Of a stretch of DNA of 64,000 bases, positions 17,222-24,580 are shown one piece after another. The notes beneath the pieces are model-generated. The model worked only from the letters and a program-made list of their open reading frames with translations. It had not been told where the DNA came from and ran no database searches. The translations under genes and the position numbers were made by a program. Each line of letters starts with the position of its first letter. Positions within the stretch are counted from its first letter, which is position 1. The DNA comes from Janibacter limosus NBRC 16128 (lineage in GTDB: Bacteria > Actinomycetota > Actinomycetes > Actinomycetales > Dermatophilaceae): contig NZ_BCSS01000012.1 in the NCBI RefSeq assembly GCF_001570985.1, positions 1 through 64,000 of the forward strand, written 5' to 3'.

Positions 17222-18778
17222 ATGAAGGAACACCACGAGCACGAGACGCGCGCGCAGCGGCGCGCCGCCTCTCGGTCTGGCGCGCGCGCGTCAACGTCCC
17301 CAGGCGTTCGTGGAGAGCACAGCAGTGGCGACGGCACTCGGGCCGCCAGACGTGAGCGCAGGGAGCGTCGCAGGGCCGTCCTGCGTCGCCGTGCCCTCAA
17401 GGGCAGCGGCGTCGTCGCGGCCCTCGGCGTGGCCGCTGGGGTCGGGGTCGCCGCCCACCTGAACGGCAACATCGCCCGGGTCGACATCGCCCACGGGTCC
17501 GGGGCGCGGCCCGACGACGTCGACGGCGCGCTCAACATCCTGCTCATCGGGTCCGACACCCGTGAGGGGCTGGGCACGTCCGAGTACGGCGTCGGGACGG
17601 CTGAGGGCGGCCCTCGCTCCGACACCAACCTCCTGGTCCACATCGCCGCGGACCGCGAGGCGGCCTACGTGGTCTCGATCCCGCGGGACTCGATGACCAA
17701 GGCGCCGACGGACTGCTCGGACCCGGAGTCCACCGTCGGCAACGGCGAGATCCGCCGGTGGAACGACAACTTCAACCAGGGCGGCCCGGCGTGCACGGTC
17801 AAGACCCTGGAGGGTCTGACTGGCATCTATGTCGACCACGTCGCGGTCATCGACTTCGGTGGGTTCCAGTCGATGGTCGACGGACTCGGCGGTGTCGATG
17901 TGTGCCTGCCGAAGCCGGTGTCCGACAAGGACGCCCAGATCGAGCTCCCCGCGGGCCGTCAACGGCTGGATGGCAAGGAAGCGTTGGGGTACGTGCGCAT
18001 GCGCAAGAGCCTGGGTGACGGCTCCGACCTGCAGCGCATCGATCGGCAACAGACCTTCATGTCCTCCATGGCCCAGGAGGCGACGAAGTCCTCACTGCTG
18101 CTGCGCCCTGACCGGCTCTACCGCTTCCTTGACGCAGCGACCAAGTCGATGACGGCTGACGACGAGCTCGGTCTGCGGCGCATGATGTCGATCGCCACGA
18201 GCTTGAAGGACCTCGGGACCGACCGCCTCGTCTTCGTGACGGTGCCGACGGAGCCGTACCTCCCCGACCCCAACCGGGTGCAGTGGAAGAGCGAAGCAGC
18301 GGACGCACTGTGGACCGCGATCCGTGACGACGGCCCCCTTCCCGGACAGGAAAAGAAGCCCCCCAAGACGCCCAGGCTCACCGTGCGGCCGTCGGCGGTG
18401 ACCGTGAGCGTCGTCAACGACACCGGGGTCTCCGGGCTGGCCGGGCAGGAGTCGCAGGCGCTGGCAGCCCAAGGGTTCACGACGACGGTGGCCGACATCG
18501 CCCCGTCGTCCTCCGTGACCGGCGTCGTCGTCCACCACGCGGAGGGGGACACCGAGTCCGCGCGAACGGTGGCGGCTGCGTACCCCGGCGCGAAGCTCAA
18601 GGCGGACACGACGCTGACGAAGGGGGATGTCCGCCTCGTCATCGGCATGGGGGCCGAGCCTGCTAGGGAGGTCCCCAACCGCGAGGGCAAGGGCCCGATG
18701 CCGTCGCCGTCGGTCACGGCACCGCCGGCGCCCACCGAGGTCTCCAGCCGCACTGCTGACGAGGACATCTGCGGCTGA
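17222..18778 (+). CDS. LytR-CpsA-Psr (LCP) family envelope phosphotransferase with LytR_C domain
   Basis: A 518-residue membrane protein that transfers polyprenyl-phosphate-linked glycopolymers to peptidoglycan. A basic cytoplasmic N-terminus (~60 residues) precedes one membrane helix (GVVAALGVAAGVGVAAHL). The LCP domain follows, with NILLIGSDTREG, RSDTNLLVHI, VVSIPRDSM, the INxxxxxGG-like region and YVRMRKSLGDGSDLQRIDRQQ, whose Arg/Asp residues bind the pyrophosphate lipid. Residues ~385-480 (VTVSVVNDTGVSGLAGQESQAL) are a LytR_C domain. A TAGTGT box ends 9 nt before the ATG, so the leader is at most a few nucleotides. A disordered Pro-rich tail ends the protein. Confidence 0.92.
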   Translation: MKEHHEHETRAQRRAASRSGARASTSPGVRGEHSSGDGTRAARRERRERRRAVLRRRALKGSGVVAALGVAAGVGVAAHLNGNIARVDIAHGSGARPDDVDGALNILLIGSDTREGLGTSEYGVGTAEGGPRSDTNLLVHIAADREAAYVVSIPRDSMTKAPTDCSDPESTVGNGEIRRWNDNFNQGGPACTVKTLEGLTGIYVDHVAVIDFGGFQSMVDGLGGVDVCLPKPVSDKDAQIELPAGRQRLDGKEALGYVRMRKSLGDGSDLQRIDRQQTFMSSMAQEATKSSLLLRPDRLYRFLDAATKSMTADDELGLRRMMSIATSLKDLGTDRLVFVTVPTEPYLPDPNRVQWKSEAADALWTAIRDDGPLPGQEKKPPKTPRLTVRPSAVTVSVVNDTGVSGLAGQESQALAAQGFTTTVADIAPSSSVTGVVVHHAEGDTESARTVAAAYPGAKLKADTTLTKGDVRLVIGMGAEPAREVPNREGKGPMPSPSVTAPPAPTEVSSRTADEDICG

Positions 18779-18856
18779 GGAGCTTGCCGGACAGGGCGTG
18801 CGGGGACCCTGACTTTGAGTGGCGGATGCCGGACGGCTAGTCTGTCCGAGTTGTTG

Positions 18857-18945
18857 GGAGGCGTCGCCTAGTGGCCTATGGCGCCGCACTGCTAATGCGG
18901 TTCGGGTAACACCCGTCGAGGGTTCAAATCCCTCCGCCTCCGCCA
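18857..18945 (+). tRNA. tRNA-Ser(GCT)
   Basis: Acceptor arms GGAGGCG (18857-18863) and CGCCTCC (18935-18941) pair, anticodon GCT lies in cactgctaatgc, and a long variable arm and T-arm GAGGGTTCAAATCCCTC are present. The discriminator G is followed by an encoded CCA (18943-18945). It reads AGC/AGU serine codons. Confidence 0.96.
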
Positions 18946-18952
18946 GCGTCGA

Positions 18953-18986
18953 AGCGCCCCTGAGCCCATGGCTCGGGGGCGCTTTT
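18953..18986 (+). terminator. Rho-independent terminator after tRNA-Ser(GCT)
   Basis: agcgcccctgagcc pairs with ggctcgggggcgct (one G-U-type mismatch), followed by TTTT. It begins 8 nt after the CCA end. It is one of the few hairpins here with a U-tract. Confidence 0.85.
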
Positions 18987-19131
18987 GTGTGCCGAGCGCC
19001 GGGGGAGGGCGCTGCTCGCATCCCCGGAACGAGGGCCGGATGTCGCGAGCGGCCCCTGACAGCACCCGATTTCGTGGAGAGGCACCTGACCCGGTACAGT
19101 CCTTCCTTGTTGCCGACATGTTCGGCGGCGG

Positions 19132-19204
19132 GCGCCCGTAGCTCAACGGATAGAGCATCTGACTACGGATCAGAAGGTTAGGGGTTCGAATCCCTTCGGG
19201 CGCA
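19132..19204 (+). tRNA. tRNA-Arg(ACG)
   Basis: A 73-nt class I tRNA: GCGCCCG (19132-19138) pairs with CGGGCGC (19197-19203), D-arm GCTCAACGGATAGAGC, anticodon ACG in gactacggatc, and T-loop GGTTCGAATCC. The adenosine at position 34 is the expected target of TadA, whose gene is in this window (45788-46282). Confidence 0.96.
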
Positions 19205-19227
19205 CTCTGTGTTGAGACAGACGGAAC

Positions 19228-19259
19228 AGGCCCTGCCAGCGGAAACGCGGCGGGGCCTG
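19228..19259 (+). terminator. Terminator after tRNA-Arg
   Basis: aggccctgcc pairs with ggcggggcct around an 12-nt loop (one wobble pair), 23 nt after the tRNA. There is no U-tract. Confidence 0.65.
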
Positions 19260-19293
19260 ACTCGTGTCCGGACGGTTGGCGAGCCCGGTCGGA

Positions 19294-19382
19294 TGGTTGT
19301 GTGTTGAACCGGTAGTTCTGGCTGCCGGCGTCCTCGTGGGAGCCTCGCCGGCAGGCACGGCTACCACTTCAACCCACAACCA
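19294..19382. repeat. 89-nt nested inverted repeat between tRNA-Arg and a small zinc-ribbon gene
   Basis: Outer arms 19294-19315 and 19361-19382 match over 22 nt with three mismatches. Within them CTGCCGGCG (19322-19330) faces CGCCGGCAG (19346-19354) perfectly. The sequence between is not protein-coding on either strand. It is too long and elaborate for the simple terminators used elsewhere here. It could be a bidirectional terminator, a structured RNA or a remnant of a small mobile element. Confidence 0.6.
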
Positions 19383-19442
19383 CCTGCTGATGGGGTGGGG
19401 GGCTTCACGCACGAGCAGACGGGCCCGGACAGGGCTCCTGGG

Positions 19443-19571
19443 TCACGGGATCGGGCAGGGCGCGCCCTCGCAGCACGGCTGGATGTAGCCGCACCCGTCG
19501 CACCGCTCGTGGGAGGTCTCCCAGCGCATCAGACGGTCGCAGTTGGGGCAGGGCTCGGTGAGGTCGGCCAT
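19443..19571 (-). CDS. Small zinc-ribbon-like protein (42 residues)
   Basis: Translation from the ATG at 19571 gives MADLTEPCPNCDRLMRWE, then CDGCGYIQPCC and EGAPCPIP before a TGA. Two CxxC knuckles (CPNC and CDGC) 14 residues apart suggest one bound zinc. There is no Shine-Dalgarno, but a TACGCT box (minus strand, 19579-19584) sits 7 nt before the ATG, fitting leaderless expression. It lies downstream of pckG in the same direction, 84 nt away. Function is unknown. The codon pattern and cysteine spacing make a real gene likely. Confidence 0.7.
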   Translation of the reverse strand: MADLTEPCPNCDRLMRWETSHERCDGCGYIQPCCEGAPCPIP

Positions 19572-19603
19572 GGACGCCAGCGTACTCAGCCGGGCACGAC
19601 GAA

Positions 19604-19635
19604 GGCCCCGCCCCCTTCGTCAGGGGAGCGGGGCC
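19604..19635 (-). terminator. Terminator after pckG
   Basis: On the minus strand ggccccgct-cccc faces ggggg-cggggcc around a short loop, 20 nt past the pckG stop and before the small zinc-ribbon gene. The loop contains CGAAGG, the element common to terminators in this window. Confidence 0.65.
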
Positions 19636-19655
19636 ACCGTGGGTCCGTCGGAGGG

Positions 19656-21494
19656 TCAGGCCTCGTTGTCGAGGGCGGCGGACACACGACGGTGCGCCTC
19701 CCAGATCTCCTCCGGCAGCCGGTCGAACTGCTTGAGGTGCTCCTCGCGGAAGCCCATCTCCTGCTGCCAGCGCGGCACGTCGATGGACAGGATCCGGTCG
19801 AGGTCCTTCTGCGGGATGTCGAGACCGGTCATCTCGAGCTCGTCCTCCGTCGGGATGACGCCGACCGCCGTCTGGCGACCCGTGACCTCGCCGGCCTTGA
19901 GGTGCATGAGCCACAGGAGCGGGCGGATGTTCTCGCGGTACCCGGGCCACAGGTAGTGGCCGTCCTCCGGGTCCTTCTGGAACCAGTTGACGTGGGCGAA
20001 GAGCGGCTTGTCCTTCACCTGGCTGAGGATGTTGAGGTAGTGCTGCGCGTAGTCACCCTCGCCGTAGGCCATGAAGGGCCGGTTGGACATCGGGTCGTAG
20101 CGCAGCTGGCCCTCGACACCCTCGGCGGCCGCGGTCGCCTCGGCGCCCAGGGTGAGGCCGTCGTAGACGCCCTCGGCCGGGTCGGTGATCGCGCGGATCA
20201 GCGGCTCACGGTCACGCGTGCGACCACCGAAGATGATCGCGTCGACCTCGACACCGACAGGCTCGTCGAAGTCGGGGGCGGCGTTGGGGACATTGGCCAG
20301 CGTCGTCGTGAACCGGCTGTTGGGGTGCGCCCAGGGGGAGGTGTCGCCCGCCTCGCGGTCGGCGATCGCCTCGCCCTTCCAGTCGAGCCAGCCGTCGAGG
20401 TCGGCCGGCGGCTCGGGCGTGCGGCCCTCCCACCAGACCTCCTCGGTCTTTGGGTTGTAGGCGATGTTGGTGAAGATCGTCTTGGTGCCCGGGTTGACGG
20501 AGTGCAGCGCCGTCGGGTTGGTCAGCTCGTTGGTGTCCTTGGCGACACCGAAGACACCGAACTCGGGGTTCATCCCCATGAGCTTGCCGGTCTTCTCGTC
20601 GACCCAGAGCCAGGCGATGTCGTCGCCGTAGAAGTCGACCTGGTAGCGGTCGCCGAGGGCGTCCGGCGGCAGCATCATCGCGAGGTTGGTCTTGCCCGAG
20701 GCGCTCGGGAAGCCACCGGTGATGTGGTAGCGCTTGCCGGTCTCCTTGTCGGAGATGCCGATGAGCATGTACTGCTCAGCGAGGAACTTCTTGGTAGCCC
20801 ACCCGTCGTAGGCGCCCTGGCGCAGGCCGTGGGCGATCTTGCCGAGCAGCGCGTTGCCGCCGTAGGAAGAGCCGAAGTGCAGGATCATCCGCTCGTCGGC
20901 GACGGTCACGAAGTACCGCTTGTCGTCGGGGGTGCCCTGACCGAGGTTCTCGAGGTCGCCGGTGACGTGCACGGCGCGCACGAAGTTGTCCTGCTGCGGC
21001 AGGTCGTTGACGTGCTCGATGCCCACGCGGGACATGCGGATCATGTGCAGCACGACGGGGCGGCTGTCGGTCAGCTCGACGCCGGTGGCCCACTGCGCGA
21101 GCTCGTTGTTCTTGGGGGACATCAGGTACGGCAGGACGTACATCGTCTTGCCCTTGGACTGGCCGCGCATGAGCTCGGTCAGCTTGTCCTTCATCTCCGC
21201 GGCGGGACGCCAGTTGTTGTAGACGCCCTTGTCCTTCTCGTCGTTGGTGGCGACGATCGTGCGCTCCTCGGAGCGCGCGGTGTCCTTGGAGTAGGAGCGG
21301 GAGTAGTACCGACCCTCCCCGGCCGGCAGGAGCTCGCCAGCCTCGACGGCCTCGGCAATGAGACGGTCGTCGTCCTGTGCACCCACCACCTCGATCCGGT
21401 CAGGCTGGGTGATCTCGGCCCAGTGCTTCACGTACTCGCGGACGGCCTCGTTGGTGAGACCTGACGCGTCAAGCGCGGCGTCGACGTCGACCAT
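19656..21494 (-). CDS. pckG: Phosphoenolpyruvate carboxykinase (GTP)
   Basis: Interconverts oxaloacetate and PEP with GTP, the gluconeogenic/anaplerotic step. It has 612 residues, the usual GTP-class length. Landmarks include SYGGNALLGKIAHGLRQG, ITGGFPSASGKTNLAM (P-loop), DDIAWLW (metal), GMNPEFGVFGVA, and TIFTNIAYN, with R-loop residues upstream. In the P-loop the hyper-reactive cysteine typical of GTP enzymes (ACGKTN) is serine here (ASGKTN). The ATG at 21494 has a gagaGGGAaa ribosome site and gives MVDVDAALDASGL; an upstream reading frame adds 43 low-quality residues. It is divergent from an acyl-CoA dehydrogenase across a 269-nt control region with strong inverted repeats. Confidence 0.96.
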   Translation of the reverse strand: MVDVDAALDASGLTNEAVREYVKHWAEITQPDRIEVVGAQDDDRLIAEAVEAGELLPAGEGRYYSRSYSKDTARSEERTIVATNDEKDKGVYNNWRPAAEMKDKLTELMRGQSKGKTMYVLPYLMSPKNNELAQWATGVELTDSRPVVLHMIRMSRVGIEHVNDLPQQDNFVRAVHVTGDLENLGQGTPDDKRYFVTVADERMILHFGSSYGGNALLGKIAHGLRQGAYDGWATKKFLAEQYMLIGISDKETGKRYHITGGFPSASGKTNLAMMLPPDALGDRYQVDFYGDDIAWLWVDEKTGKLMGMNPEFGVFGVAKDTNELTNPTALHSVNPGTKTIFTNIAYNPKTEEVWWEGRTPEPPADLDGWLDWKGEAIADREAGDTSPWAHPNSRFTTTLANVPNAAPDFDEPVGVEVDAIIFGGRTRDREPLIRAITDPAEGVYDGLTLGAEATAAAEGVEGQLRYDPMSNRPFMAYGEGDYAQHYLNILSQVKDKPLFAHVNWFQKDPEDGHYLWPGYRENIRPLLWLMHLKAGEVTGRQTAVGVIPTEDELEMTGLDIPQKDLDRILSIDVPRWQQEMGFREEHLKQFDRLPEEIWEAHRRVSAALDNEA

Positions 21495-21609
21495 GCTCAG
21501 TTTCCCTCTCACGTGCTGGTGTGCGGGCGGTCCCTCACGGGTTCTCCCGGTTGCGGGCAGGTTACCGCTCCGTGACCGGCCATGGGTTGGCGGTGGCCGC
21601 GAGCGCGGC

Positions 21610-21658
21610 GTGATCTGACGCACGCATCCGTGCGCGGGGTCCGTGTGGGTCAGATCAC
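21610..21658. promoter_or_regulatory. Paired CRP/GlxR-like sites between pckG and the acyl-CoA dehydrogenases
   Basis: GTGATCTGAC (21610-21619) and GTCAGATCAC (21649-21658) are a perfect 10-bp inverted repeat, 39 bp between arm starts. Each arm with its inner flank resembles the CRP-type box TGTGA-N6-TCACA (right-hand site TGTGG-GTCAGA-TCACC). A second inverted pair, TACCGA (21684-21689) and TCGGTA (21711-21716), lies nearer the dehydrogenase. The 269-nt gap shows no reading frame I believe. Regulator identity is inferred from motif shape only. Confidence 0.5.
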
Positions 21659-21763
21659 CGACGCTGCTTGTGACTCACCGGTTTACCGATACGTGGTGTA
21701 GCAGGTACTGTCGGTATCGCACACTTTTCATTCACTCAGCACTGTCGCGAAGGGGTAGTCCAC

Positions 21764-23089
21764 ATGGCTTCCAGCGAATCGATGTCCTTGGCGGACAAGG
21801 GCCAGCGCCTCGGCCTGCGCCTGATCGCCAAGGCCGGAGGCCTGCCTGGCCTGAAGGACAAGGAGGTGCGGGCCAAGGTCGAGCGCTACCTGTACAAGGG
21901 CGCCGTCTCCGGCTTCAAGGCCCAGACCGCTGCTGGTCGTGCCTTCGCCAAGAAGAAGGGCTCGGGTGACCCGGCCCGCGCTGCGGCGGCCAAGCCGAAG
22001 CCGCTCTTCGACCTCAACCCGTCCGAGGACCAGCAGATGATCCAGGGCGTCGCGCGCGAGCTCGCGGACGAGGTCATCCGGCCGGCCGCCGCCACCGCGG
22101 ACGCCGAGCGCGCAGTCTCCGCAGAGGTCCGCTCCGCGGCCGCTGACATGGGACTGCACCTCGTCGGCGTCCCCGCCGAGCTCGAGGGCATCGCCGAGGA
22201 GCGTTCTGCCGTCACCGGCGCCATCGTCCTCGAGGAGCTCGCCCGCGGTGACATGGGCATCGCCACGGCGATCATGGCTCCCGCAGCCGTCGCGACGGCG
22301 ATCGCTGCCTACGGCGACGCCGACCAGCAGGCGACCTACCTGCCGGAGTTCACCAGCGAGAACCCGCCCACCGCGGCCCTGGCGATCCAGGAGCCCCAGG
22401 TGCTCTTCGACCCCTTCGCGCTGCGGACCACGGGTCGCATCGAGGGTGACGAGATCGTCCTCGACGGCGTCAAGGCCATCGTGCCCGGCGCCGAGAGCGC
22501 GGACCTTTTCATCGTCTCCGTCGCCATCGACGGCCAGTCGCGACTGGTGATCGTCAAGCCCGGCACTGAGGGTGTCCAGACCGAGGACGACCCCGCCATG
22601 GGGGTGCGTGCGGCCAAGACCGCCCGCCTGCACCTCGAGAGCGTCCGCGTCCCCACGAGCGACCTGCTCGGCACCGTCGAGGACCACGCCGACGCAGTGC
22701 GTCGTGCCCGCCTCGCCTGGGCGGCCGCGGCCGTCGGCACCTCGCAGGCCGTCCTCGACCACGTGAGCGAGTACGTCAAGGAGCGCAAGGCCTTCGGCGA
22801 GCCGATCGGCTACCGCCAGGCCGTCGCCTTCACCGTCTCGGACATCGCCATCGAGCTGGCCGGGCTGCGCCTCGTCGTGTGGAAGGCCGCCGCGCGCCTT
22901 GACCGCGGCGAGGACGCCTCTGCCGAGATCGCCCAGGCTCGCAACCTGGTCAGCCGTCACGCGACGTGGATCGGCTCGAGCGGCGTGCAGCTGCTCGGCG
23001 GCCACGGCTTCGTCAAGGAGTTCGACAACGAGCGCTGGTACCGCGATCTGCGGGGCGCCGGAGTCCTCGAGGGCACGCTGCTCGTCTGA
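21764..23089 (+). CDS. Acyl-CoA dehydrogenase (first of a pair)
   Basis: An FAD enzyme of fatty- or branched-acyl-CoA oxidation, 441 residues. An atypical basic N-terminal extension (~75 residues) precedes the helical domain (DLNPSEDQQMIQGVARELADEVIRP). It continues with the middle beta-domain and a C-terminal helical domain with RKAFGEPIGYRQAVAF, and QLLGGHGFVKEFDNERWYRDLRGAGVLEG near the end. The canonical catalytic base position reads as Glu in the LEGT-type motif (LEGTLLV), but the protein ends four residues later, shorter than most. It may therefore act as half of a heteromer with the next gene, as described for paired mycobacterial FadE proteins. The gap to the next gene is 44 nt. Confidence 0.88.
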   Translation: MASSESMSLADKGQRLGLRLIAKAGGLPGLKDKEVRAKVERYLYKGAVSGFKAQTAAGRAFAKKKGSGDPARAAAAKPKPLFDLNPSEDQQMIQGVARELADEVIRPAAATADAERAVSAEVRSAAADMGLHLVGVPAELEGIAEERSAVTGAIVLEELARGDMGIATAIMAPAAVATAIAAYGDADQQATYLPEFTSENPPTAALAIQEPQVLFDPFALRTTGRIEGDEIVLDGVKAIVPGAESADLFIVSVAIDGQSRLVIVKPGTEGVQTEDDPAMGVRAAKTARLHLESVRVPTSDLLGTVEDHADAVRRARLAWAAAAVGTSQAVLDHVSEYVKERKAFGEPIGYRQAVAFTVSDIAIELAGLRLVVWKAAARLDRGEDASAEIAQARNLVSRHATWIGSSGVQLLGGHGFVKEFDNERWYRDLRGAGVLEGTLLV

Positions 23090-23133
23090 GCCGCGCCCCT
23101 TCCTCTTACCTACCTGACACGAAGGACACGATC

Positions 23134-24399
23134 ATGATCGACCTCGAGGTTCCGAAGAAGTTCCGACCGCTCGTCGCCCAGGCTCGCGGCATGGCCGAGG
23201 AGGTCTTCTGGCCCATCTCGCGCAAGTACGACCGCGCCGAGCACGAGTACCCCGCAGAGCTGGACCTGGTCTCGGCCGTCATCGACGGCATGGCCGACGG
23301 TGGCGCCTCCCAGGGGGCCGGCGCCTCCTCCTCGACCCGTGCCAAGGACGACGGTGCGGAGGAGGGCGACGTCGCGGCCGTCGGCTCCGGCCGGGCGAGC
23401 AGGAAGGGCGAGCGCGAGAACAAGAACGGCTCCAACCTCTCCTCGGTGCTCTCCATCCTGGAGACCTGCCGCGGCGACGTGGGTCTGACGTTGTCGATCC
23501 CGCGCCAGGGCCTGGGCAATGCCGCCATCGCCGCTGTCGCCAACGAGGAGCAGAAGGCGCGCTACGCCGGCAAGTGGGCGGCCATGGCCATCACCGAGCC
23601 CGACGTGGGCTCCGACTCCGGTGCCATCCGCACCAGCGCGACCAAGGACGGGGACGAGTACGTCCTCAACGGCGAAAAGATCTTCGTCACCTCCGGTGAG
23701 CGGGCCGAGCTCGTCGTCGTCTGGGCGACCCTCGACCGCAGCCTGGGCAAGACCGCGATCAAGTCCTTCGTGGTCCGTCGCGACAACCCCGGCCTGCAGC
23801 TGGTGCGACTGGAGCATAAGCTCGGCATCCGCGCCTCCGACACCGCCGCCTTCGTCCTGGACGACTGCCGTGTGCCCGCCGAGGACCTCCTCGGGGACCC
23901 GGAGATCAAGATCGAGGGTGGCTTCGGTGGAGCCATGCAGACCTTCGACAACACGCGTCCGCTCGTCGCGTCGATGGCGCTGGGCCTGACCCGCGCCTCG
24001 CTCGACAAGACGACCGAGCTGCTCAAGGACGCCGGGGTCGAGGTCGACTGGGACCGCCCGGCCACCGTGCAGTCGGCGGCCGCCGCCAAGCTCATCGAGA
24101 TGGAGGCGGACTACCAGAGCGCCTACCTGCTCACCCTCCGCGCCGCCTGGATGGCTGACAACGGCAAGCCCAACTCCATGGAGGCATCCATGGCCAAGGC
24201 CAAGGCGGGGCGCACCTGCGTTAACGTCTCGCTGGCCTGCGTCGAGCTGGCTGGTGCCACCGGCTACGCCGAGACCGAGCTGCTCGAGAAGTGGGCTCGC
24301 GACTCCAAGATCCTCGACATCTTCGAGGGCACCCAGCAGATCCAGCTCCTCGTCGTGGCCCGACGGATCCTCGGCTACTCGAGCAAGGAGCTCAAGTAG
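23134..24399 (+). CDS. Acyl-CoA dehydrogenase (second of a pair)
   Basis: A 421-residue flavoprotein. It shows the acyl-CoA dehydrogenase signatures AITEPDVGSDSGAIRTSA and YAETELLEKWARDSKILDIFEGTQQIQLLVVARRILG, with catalytic Glu in FEGT. Residues ~53-100 form a Gly/Ser/Ala- then charge-rich insert (GGASQGAGASSS ... KGERENKNGSN) before the conserved GDVGLTLSIPRQGLGNAAIAA. Both its N-terminus and the preceding dehydrogenase suggest a co-expressed complex. The ATG at 23134 is chosen because MIDLEVPKKFRPLVAQAR matches family N-termini, with an upstream ACGAAGGAC site. Substrate chain type is unknown. A strong hairpin terminates the operon. Confidence 0.9.
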   Translation: MIDLEVPKKFRPLVAQARGMAEEVFWPISRKYDRAEHEYPAELDLVSAVIDGMADGGASQGAGASSSTRAKDDGAEEGDVAAVGSGRASRKGERENKNGSNLSSVLSILETCRGDVGLTLSIPRQGLGNAAIAAVANEEQKARYAGKWAAMAITEPDVGSDSGAIRTSATKDGDEYVLNGEKIFVTSGERAELVVVWATLDRSLGKTAIKSFVVRRDNPGLQLVRLEHKLGIRASDTAAFVLDDCRVPAEDLLGDPEIKIEGGFGGAMQTFDNTRPLVASMALGLTRASLDKTTELLKDAGVEVDWDRPATVQSAAAAKLIEMEADYQSAYLLTLRAAWMADNGKPNSMEASMAKAKAGRTCVNVSLACVELAGATGYAETELLEKWARDSKILDIFEGTQQIQLLVVARRILGYSSKELK

Positions 24400-24423
24400 G
24401 CCCTCGGCCCACCCGGCCACCGT

Positions 24424-24465
24424 GAGTGCGCCCCCTGCGTCTGGCCGGACGCAGGGGGCGCACTC
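24424..24465 (+). terminator. Terminator after the acyl-CoA dehydrogenase pair
   Basis: gagtgcgccccctgcgtc and its exact complement gacgcagggggcgcactc form an 18-bp perfect stem with a 6-nt loop, followed by ATG as in the CATG-tailed hairpins. It begins 25 nt after the stop. Confidence 0.9.
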
Positions 24466-24580
24466 ATGTCCACGAGCGGGCAAAGTTGCCGCCTGTTGCC
24501 GCGCCCGCGGGGGTGATCCAGGTCATAGTCTCGATCGGGTCGTCGACAACTCGTCGATGACGACAACTGGGAGGAAAAAC

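Noticed and set aside
19132-19440. Integrative-element attachment site at tRNA-Arg
   Set aside because: No integrase, no duplicated tRNA 3' end and no cargo; the nearby inverted repeat does not resemble an att site.
19395-21464. Plus-strand open frame of 689 codons opposite pckG
   Set aside because: No recognisable domain and exactly antisense to the conserved PEPCK; GC-driven shadow.
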